A DNA stretch of 64,000 nt from Erigeron canadensis (lineage: Eukaryota > Streptophyta > Magnoliopsida > Asterales > Asteraceae), in NCBI RefSeq assembly GCF_010389155.1, contig NC_057767.1, positions 24,687,723 through 24,751,722 on the forward strand. The letters are read 5' to 3'. The notes under the pieces were generated by a model. That model had not been told where the DNA came from and did no database searches. It saw nothing but the letters and a program-made list of their open reading frames with translations. The position numbers and the translations under genes were made by a program. Shown here piece by piece: positions 57,408 through 64,000 of this stretch (its first letter is position 1; every line of letters starts with the position of its first letter).

Positions 57408-58337
57408 CGGTGGAACTTTTGTATGTGGTCGAACTGCTATGCTCATTGAAATGACCCGAGTTAGCGTACTGAAACACTATAAAATCTAAAGTGCAGATTA
57501 TGTTTCTTAGTTCTGGTCTTAAAAAAATGTGATGTGTGAAAAAAATTTATAACGGCAAATAATATAACTCCTACTCCTAAATTACAAAAAGTAAAGTAAC
57601 GTTCAATGTCGTCTTCTATGGGTTTTGGGACCCAATACATCGACGGTGTATGGAGGATGTTAAGATGTAGACAGCTTTATCTCTATCATGACGGTATAAA
57701 GTGGTTGCTTCCAAGTTCTATCTAAAGATATAAAATGATCTCCGGCCTTACAAGGGAGAAATGTCTAAATCCCACAATAATAATGCAAGGAGTGAGACTA
57801 AATCCTTAATGAAATACTGAAATAGCCCAAGGTACTACCCTGACCTTATTGGATACTTTTTCTATTGTCAAATTAAGTTCACTGATTTTACCGTCTCAAG
57901 ATTAAAGGTTTGACTTAAAATAAAGTCAAAAATGTGTTTTAGTTTAAAAGTTCAGTTTCCTTCAGTAACAATTTGTATTTTACCAATAAATACATTAATT
58001 TCGAAGTTTTTTTGCAGATGTGAAGCAATAAGTGAACAAGTATGGTAGGTGATTAAGATGAGATTAGTGGTTAATTTCAGTTTTATCTTTACTTTGAGTC
58101 AGTGTTAGCTTATAATTAGTAGAAAACTAAGCCGTCATGTGGTAACTAAAGTCGTGTTGGTGGTTTTTGTTATGGTATCATGAGTCATAAGATTGTTAAG
58201 TTGGATGTCTTTCAAAGTATATGTTTTCCTGTATGTTTTTGCCATTATAAATTAGGTTAATTTGTGCATAGCGTTAAAATATTGACCATTCTTCAGCTTT
58301 ATTTGGTGTTGCCTATAAATAAGGCATGCATTCACCA
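57408..58337. other. No gene seen
   Basis: Intergenic, AT-rich. No family signals on either strand. Confidence 0.5.
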
Positions 58338-58346
58338 TATAATTTA

Positions 58347-59202
58347 GGAATAAAGTCTTGAGAGTGTAATCAACTATAACCAAAAGGCTATGTAATGTAC
58401 TCATCTACTCAACTTGTTATTAAGTGGAACCAACTTTGTTTTTTAGGTTATGTAATGTAAGCAACCGGCTAAGAAACAAGTTACGGATTACCACTTTCAA
58501 TTTTACTCTTTTTTTATTAAAAAAATTGCTTAAACTCTCCCATCTTCTTGACCGATCAATCCCAAAACCTCAACACAATCTCTTTCACTTAATTTCCCTT
58601 CAAACTCTCCCAAAACCTCACCTAAAGTCACATTTTCAGGCAAATTCCTAGCAAGTTCAAGAACTTCATTAAGAATAAAGCCACAACTTTCTTCAAATTC
58701 TCTTCTGGGTTCTGTTCCTGATCCTGTTACAGGAACTGGGTCGTGTTCTGATTCAGGTCCAGACCCGGGCTCTTCGATATCCGAACCGGGTACGTTTGGA
58801 GCAAGATGTCAAGAAGAACGGCGGTTTTTTTGGAGAGTAAATTTGCCTTCTTGAGGATCTGGGTGTTGTGAAGAAGTTTGAAATTTGAAGAATTTGTGAA
58901 TTGGGTTTGTGATAATTTCATCTTTTTGGGGTTCATCTTCTTGTTCTTGGAGAGTTCATCTTCTTGTTCTTGGAGAAAAGGGAGAAAAATTTAAGGGGGA
59001 TTTTGATTTTGGTTGTGGGGTGAAGTATGATATGATATAGATACAGATACATTACATATAACTGGATGGAACCTTTTGTAGCCGGTTGCGTACATTACAT
59101 AACCCAAAAAACAAAGTTAGTTACACTAGATAGTAAGTCGAGTAGATGAGTACATTACAAGTCTTTTGGTCATAGTTGGTTATACTCTCATGCCTTTATC
59201 CC
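58347..59202. mobile_element. Mutator-type element carrying a gene fragment (Pack-MULE-like), 856 bp
   Basis: The inverted arms are about 120 bp: left from GGAATAAAGTCTTGAGAGTG, right (complement) from GGGATAAAGGCATGAGAGTA, both including AATGTACTCATCTACTC and GCAACCGGCTA. It is flanked by perfect 9-bp duplications TATAATTTA (58338-58346, 59203-59211). The interior (about 58480-59060) is GC-richer and holds a coding fragment on the minus strand. No transposase is present. Element structure is seen directly; the Pack-MULE label is an inference. Confidence 0.85.
58530..58806 (-). pseudogene. Captured coding fragment, resembles the N-terminus of a PPR protein
   Basis: The frame open from about 58806 to a stop at 58530-58532 reads PGSDIEEPGSGPESEHDP, then EESCGFILNEVLELARNLPE, NVTLGEVLGEFEGKLSE and RDCVEVLGLIGQE. 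The LARNLPEN-TLGEVLG and CVEVLGLIG patterns recall the pre-repeat region of certain plant pentatricopeptide repeat proteins. Another frame upstream (to about 58936) begins MNPKKMKLSQTQF; a stop or frameshift separates the parts. The piece ends at a TAA inside the element, before any PPR motif. It has no 3' coding and is entirely within the transposon. PPR identity is from pattern memory. Confidence 0.45.
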
Positions 59203-59413
59203 TATAATTTACAATTTCGGTACGACTCAGTTGAGTACCATATCAAACCATTAGAAGATCGAGCAGTGTGGCTCACATGAATACTATAATATTGAAAGTT
59301 TTAAATTAACCAATATCTTTGTAGATAAACAAGCATACACATTAAACTATCATAATAATCAAGACTAATAAAGAAGATATATAGAGTTAAGTAGACAAGC
59401 CAACAACATATAT

Positions 59414-59897
59414 CTATACTATCTAATATTTCTAATACAATCTTTCTTCCGCAACGCAAGGAGTTCGATATTTTGTTCTTTTTTTAAAATTTCAAAAGAT
59501 GATTTGAATTATCTAAATTATCCCTTTTCTTTATACACTAATTTTAACATCTTTACCTAATATACCTATAATACTCTTAAATTTCAACCATTTATTTTTC
59601 TCTCTCCTCAAATCTCAACCACATTTCTTTTTTTTCTCTCTCCTCCATAAATCATTTTATTCCTCTAATTCATTCAAAATCTTTTATCTCAAAAACCGTA
59701 TATCGATAAATTATAAAAATTGTATGCGTGTTCTTAAAATTTCATGCACTTTCATTAGAGATGAATTCGATATAATTTCGACGAATTTTAAATCCGAGGG
59801 TAGAGCCCGTACGGCTAAGGCATTTTGCTATCATACTCTATGACTTGACCTATCACCCCCACCATCTCACCGCCGCAACGCGCGAACACTATCTCTC
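59414..59897 (+). mobile_element. Helitron-like element, family H, copy C
   Basis: Starts TCTATACTATCTAATATTTC, shares the CCGTATATCGATAAATTATA and GTAGAGCCCGTACGGC blocks, and ends CCGCAACGCGCGAACACT, ATCTCTCA. Its first 80 bp differ from copies A and B. Copy D follows immediately. Confidence 0.65.
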
Positions 59898-60351
59898 ATA
59901 TTATAAAGCAGATTTTCTCTATATATTTTTAACATTGAACTTAAATTTTCAATATTGATTTTAAGTAACTTCCGAAAATGTCTCTCCTACATATTCTATA
60001 TTTACCTAAAATAACTATAATATCTTTATTTCTCCTCAAATCTCAACCAATAATTTTTTTTTCCCTACTCCATAAATCATTTTATTCTTCTAATTCATTC
60101 AAAATCTTTTATCTCAAAAACCGTGCATCGATAAATTATAAAAATTATATGGGTGTTCTTAAAATTTCATGCTCTTTCATTAAAGTGGTCATTCGATATA
60201 CTTTTGACGAATTTTTAAATCCGAGGGCGGAGCCCATACGGCTAAGGGTGAAGCCTTCAGGTAGATTACCCCATCACCGCCACCGCCACCGCCACCGCCG
60301 CCGCCATTACATCACCTCCATCACAGTCGCAACGTGCGGGTACCGTTCTCG
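59898..60351 (+). mobile_element. Helitron-like element, family H, copy D (directly abuts C)
   Basis: The first bases of the family are lost (begins TATTATAAAGCAG). The body matches copies A-C and the end is GTCGCAACGTGCGGGTACC, GTTCTCG then T. An in-element CACCGC repeat has expanded near the 3' end. Confidence 0.65.
60274..60306. repeat. (CACCGC)n run
   Basis: About five hexamer units in the GC-rich 3' end of copy D. Confidence 0.85.
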
Positions 60352-60685
60352 TACCATTAATCGATATGGATCCGGCCTTCAACCAATGATCCTAGTCTAG
60401 AGTCAATAATGCAAAAGTATAAACGTAGTACTATGAAGATATTACCAAAAATACCATAAAGATAACGTAGTACTATGAAGATATTACCAAAAATACCAAA
60501 AAATGACCAAAGAATGTTACAAAATATGTGGTGTCTTAATGTTAAATACTCATTACTGACTCGCAGTTTATAAATTAAAAAATTAAAAAAACAAATTAAA
60601 GAATCTATGAGCTAGGGTAATATATAGGTACCCTAGACGACATAATACTTACTAAGGTACACGAGTCTTTGGACTATTTTTCTAT

Positions 60686-60974
60686 GGGATAAATATCCTG
60701 GAATATAACAAACTTTATATGAATGTTTATAATAGGAAATAACTAAAGTTGTGTGTATTGTATGTAAACAACTTTAAAAAATATTTATTGTATGTAAGAA
60801 AATATACGTGACAACCATATAGAGGTGTCACTTGTCTGATTTTAATTGGTTAAATACATTTTCTTACATAATAAACATTATTTTCGAGTTGTTTACATAC
60901 AATACACACAACTTTAGTTATTTTCTACTATAAAAATTCGTTCAAAGTTTGTTACATTTCAAGATACTTATCCC
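60686..60974. mobile_element. Mutator-type foldback MITE, 289 bp
   Basis: Inverted arms of about 100 bp from GGGATAA(A/G)TATC with AACTAAAGTTGTGTGTATTG in both. Flanks TTTTTCTAT and TCTTTCTAT match at 8 of 9 positions if the right end is set one base further out. Confidence 0.65.
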
Positions 60975-61069
60975 ATCTTTCTATATATGGTTTATCTCCG
61001 GATGCAACAATTTATCTATTTGTCTGATCAGATTCTCTTAACACCCAATATATACTTAATGTTGTGATG

Positions 61070-61248
61070 GCAAGATTTTATGTGCACCTATAGGCCATCC
61101 CCCATCCCCAATTTCGGCTTACTCGGCTCCAAACTTTACCCGTGGACTCTGAACTTGTTCTAACAAATTCAGAGTCTACGGGTAAAGTTTGCAGCAGAGC
61201 AAGCCAAAAACAGAGAAGGTCATCAACTAGTGTGCACATAAGATCCTG
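61070..61248. mobile_element. Small foldback MITE with strong central hairpin
   Basis: Outer arms GCAAGATTTTATGTGCAC and GCAGGATCTTATGTGCAC (complement). The centre, 61131-61153, pairs with 61168-61190 over 23 bp with one mismatch and a 14-base loop, and pairing continues imperfectly outward. Confidence 0.6.
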
Positions 61249-61261
61249 CTACAACAATAAG

Positions 61262-61345
61262 TACAGGGTGGTAAATTAACCAACTCTTGGAATTGAACCT
61301 CGTCTTAACCAACTCAACGCCTTACGGGCAAAAACCTCATGCGAC
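61262..61345 (-). mobile_element. Possible tRNA-related SINE relic
   Basis: The minus strand reads GTTGAGTTGGTTAAG (A-box-like) followed closely by GAGGTTCAATTCC (B-box-like). The spacer is too short for a working promoter. Confidence 0.35.
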
Positions 61346-61950
61346 ATCATAGAGTCGATAGTTGACTCTCTCAGCTAAGAAGGTTGACTTAATAGATGGA
61401 TTGGTACACTCGGAGACAAACCATAGGAACACGGATCAAAGACTCGTGCACCTTGTTTGAGCTTCACACCTTCCTGGCTAGATGGACACTATCATATAAT
61501 ATAATTTAATATAATATAATATTGTATAAGAAGATCACACGCTAGCTGTGACGTAGATATTTGAGCATATATATCACGAATATGGTGTCTTTCATTTTCA
61601 GTGTAATAAAGAATGGGGTCGCTAATGTCTGGGGGCAACCAATAATGTGGAATCTTCAAAGATTCTCTACCGTTGATGAGGAATCTCTATGGAAATAAAT
61701 CAATAATGTAAAATACCATGTGCGCTTAATTTGAATGCTATTTGTTGCCATCTAGCTAGCTAGCTATTAACATTGCGTGTGGCCGGTGTGGGGGAGATAT
61801 ACGCACTGGGCGGGGTTGTTGCTTGGTTGTGATAAAAGGATCCGTTTTAGACAACCAATTATCAACTGTCAAGCTTGACGGTGAGGCTAAAAAAATATAC
61901 GGTGTATATTGCGTGTGCATGTATATGTACGGTCGTAATTAGCAAGCTAA

Positions 61951-62134
61951 GGACCCGTTTCTTTTTTTAGTCATTAAGCGCGGATTGTATTAAGTAGCTG
62001 AATACATTAAAAATTTCTGTATATATTAAGTAAAATATATGTAATTGACGGTTATTTTTGTTTATTAAGTCAAAAAAGAAACATAAAATTTGAGTGAATG
62101 ATTTTTAACTATTAAGTGAAAAAGAAACAGGGTC
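61951..62134. mobile_element. Tourist-like MITE, about 184 bp
   Basis: The ends GGACCCGTTTCTTTTTTTA and (complement) GACCCTGTTTCTTTTTCAC pair imperfectly. Flanked by TAA on the left and TTA on the right, so the exact border is uncertain. Confidence 0.5.
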
Positions 62135-62375
62135 TTAGACTCTACAATATTTGAGCTTGGACAAAGCTTTTTTTTTCTTTGGTATGTCTATTGTCTTCAA
62201 TTACGTCGGGTAAAAGCATGTTCGATCGCTGTGTTAAAATTTCAAGTTTAACTATAAGCATGTTCCATGTACGGATTTGGTTCTAGTTAAATTAACAAAA
62301 TACAAAACCTTTAACCTAAAAAGAACAATAGAAAGGCTGAGTGAATTAGTTCAAACATTAGAATATGGATAATGA

Positions 62376-62536
62376 TAAATCAACTTAATTAGTGTGCCTA
62401 AAGATATGCCTAATTGTAAGATGATGACATGTGGAAAAATCAAAAGATAAGATTAGGAAAGAGAATTAGTAGAATGCACATATCAAATTCTTAAGGTTTT
62501 AATCATATCTTCAGGCACACCAATTAGGTTGATTAA
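62376..62536. mobile_element. Short inverted-repeat MITE
   Basis: AATCAACTTAATTAGTGTGC pairs with the complement AATCAACCTAATTGGTGTGC at the other end, and pairing goes on through CCTAAAGATATG. Superfamily not determined. Confidence 0.6.
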
Positions 62537-62635
62537 TATTTTTCTTAGAATATATGTTTGAATGATAGAAATGATTTAATTAGTGCTTTTAATATTTGTA
62601 CAAACTTGTTATAATTGGATGATGATTGGTGGTAC

Positions 62636-63240
62636 AAGTCGCGCCCCGTATCGCGACCACCGTTTTTGGTATTTTGACCACTCACTTTTTGCAGCGACCC
62701 TCGCTGCAAAAAGTACGCCACGTCAGCTTTCCACTAACCACTGCTTTAAATGGTTGACCGCCTTTAATCCACTAATTGCAGCGAGGGTCGCTGCAATAAG
62801 TCTACCGGACCCATTTTCGAAATAAAACCGATCCACCCATCCATTCCATCATTTTCATCCGATTTTCCTTTACAATTTCAACCAAATCTATCCACCAAAA
62901 CACCTCCGGCCACTAACAATCTGGCTACCACGACACCACCAAAACACCTCATATTTTAACAATCCAGTCCCCTTGTTGTAACAATCCGGATACCACGAAG
63001 TTTCGGGATCATTACCCCCACCAGCCACCACCGCCAGCCACTACCGCCAACCACTACCGCCAGCCACCGCCAGCCATCACCGTCTGTCTTACAGGGAAGT
63101 AGTATTAGCAGCGGCATCTGGACTTTTAGGAGCCCACTATTTCCCGCCCGCCGTTTGATTTTCCGGCTATCCTCCCCCAAATTCCGGCTGGTCGTCCTCC
63201 TCGTCGTTCTCCCCCAAATTTTCCGGCCATCTCAAATTCT
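62636..63240 (+). mobile_element. End and leader region of a larger DNA transposon (same ends as 46415)
   Basis: CGCGACCACCGTTTTTGGTA matches the end of the MITE at 46415. TTTTTGCAGCGA, CCCTCGCTGCAAAAA forms a near-perfect palindrome at about 62686-62714, and the motif returns inverted at 62778-62796. A GC-richer, UTR-like stretch follows with repeated CCACTACCGCCA/CCACCGCCAG units (63020-63080). No transposase is visible in the window; the other end is not found. Confidence 0.5.
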
Positions 63241-63360
63241 GGTATGTATTTTATGCTTTTTGATTTTTATTATATGTATTTTTGATAGTTAATTGGTTAT
63301 ATTGGTATGTTAGTATAGTTTTTGTATACATATTAGTTTTGTTAGGGTTATTAGTTTAAT

Positions 63361-63531
63361 TTAGGATTTTAATAGGGTTGTTAACAAGGATAGCTGATCG
63401 GTGTGGAAAACCCTAGCGTCGTAGTCAAAATGAAGGGCCGCCTCTGGTATCTCAAATTCTTCATCAGGTTCTTCTAAGTGAAGCTCAAAACCTTCCGCAC
63501 CCATTTCGCCCCATATACTTTCAAAATCCAT
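63361..63531 (-). CDS. Small unrecognised ORF or exon, 56 residues
   Basis: Begins ATG directly after a splice-acceptor-like TATTTCAG (63532-63539 on the other strand). It encodes an acidic peptide starting MDFESIWGEMGAEGFELHLE and ending with HTDQLSLLTTLLKS. Composition is protein-like (many Glu/Asp, few rare codon runs) and the surrounding DNA is GC-poorer. I do not recognise the family. It may be an exon of a transposon gene reaching beyond the window or chance. Confidence 0.3.
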   Translation of the reverse strand: MDFESIWGEMGAEGFELHLEEPDEEFEIPEAALHFDYDARVFHTDQLSLLTTLLKS

Positions 63532-63539
63532 CTGAAATA

Positions 63540-64000
63540 TATATACGTATACGTAAACAGGGGGCGAAAGAGGAATTTTAACTTGGATGGATTTTTTATT
63601 AAACTTTTGTTTTTCTATTAAATTGAAAATGTAACCACCTATTTTAATTCCTTGTACGTAAGAAAGAAACTACCATCCATCCTCTTCAATTTTAACTTGG
63701 ATGCACATTTCATTTGATATTAATTAACTAATACAGATGCAAAAAAAAATATGTCTTTCAAACAATTTAGGATACACAAATCTACAAAAACAAGAGGATG
63801 TATAAATGGCACGCATACAAAAACTTAAGAGAGGGTGTCATGTGTCCATGTGCATCAATCGACTTTGACAGAAATTAATAAATGATAAACTATAATAATA
63901 ATAATACTAAAGATCTACAATTTATAGTATAGAGTCTGCCATTTCCAACTATGCCCTTTTTGACAAAATTTTAAAAATAAAAATCTATTAAATTTGGTAA
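63540..64000. other. No gene seen at right edge
   Basis: AT-rich DNA with no recognisable coding or repeat boundaries. Confidence 0.4.

Larger units (their letters stand above)
60363..61650. repeat. Diverged partner of the 45896-46760 block
   Basis: Same landmarks in the same order as at 45.9-46.8 kb, here interrupted by two MITEs (60686 and 61070) instead of the one at 46415. Confidence 0.65.

Noticed and set aside
1..64000. CRISPR array, prophage or bacterial operon
   Set aside because: Repeats here are tandem or transposon-derived, and the genes and repeats are typical of plant nuclear DNA.

Overview
The window looks like nuclear DNA of a eudicot plant. It is strongly AT-rich, and its genes are intronless plant-type F-box genes plus broken pieces of plant multi-exon genes (ALFIN-LIKE, RPA1-like, a PPR-like protein). 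It is full of plant transposons: CACTA, hAT, Mutator, PIF/Harbinger, Helitron, SINE, a LINE fragment and solo LTRs. Several repeat families remind me of the daisy family (Asteraceae), but that is recall, not proof. There is no bacterial operon structure, CRISPR array or viral genome.

Left half (about 4.7-33 kb): a plus-strand tandem array. Each unit holds an FBA-type (CPR1/CPR30-like) F-box gene followed by a tail with relics of other genes. Unit 1 (4.8-8.5 kb) has a broken F-box gene. Units 2 (15.3-21.2 kb), 3 (21.4-27.2 kb) and 4 (28.9-32.7 kb) have intact genes of 410, 405 and 404 codons. A relic unit without an F-box gene lies at 27.3-28.9 kb. Units 2 and 3 carry two exon pieces of an ALFIN-LIKE gene, and units 3 and 4 carry an unidentified two-exon fragment. 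Between units 1 and 2 lies a TE nest: a solo LTR split by a CACTA element, then a PIF/Harbinger element. Unit-specific insertions (hAT in unit 1, SINE in unit 2, a 235-bp insert in unit 4) have recognisable empty sites in sister units, so the order of events can be worked out.

Right half (34-62 kb): a second, different F-box family on the minus strand, pointing toward the first array. Gene A (36.5-37.6 kb) is intact but has a 2.3-kb solo LTR 4 bp beyond its stop codon and target duplication. Gene B (39.6-40.8 kb) has a premature stop. Gene C (55.0-56.1 kb) has lost a conserved internal segment in frame. Between and beyond them are duplicated promoter blocks, a Tourist-like element holding an inverted copy of the LTR-like sequence it landed in, a 1.75-kb foldback element, RPA1-like exon relics, four copies of one Helitron-like family, and a Mutator-type element (58.3-59.2 kb) with a perfect 9-bp target duplication and a captured PPR-like coding fragment.

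The F-box proteins are expected to be substrate adaptors of SCF ubiquitin ligases: the F-box binds SKP1/ASK and the C-terminal FBA region binds a target. No enzyme pathway or new defence system is visible. The main interest is the birth, death and TE remodelling of two F-box arrays. The ends of the window (1-1.7 kb and 62.6-63.5 kb) hold parts of other transposon-related genes.
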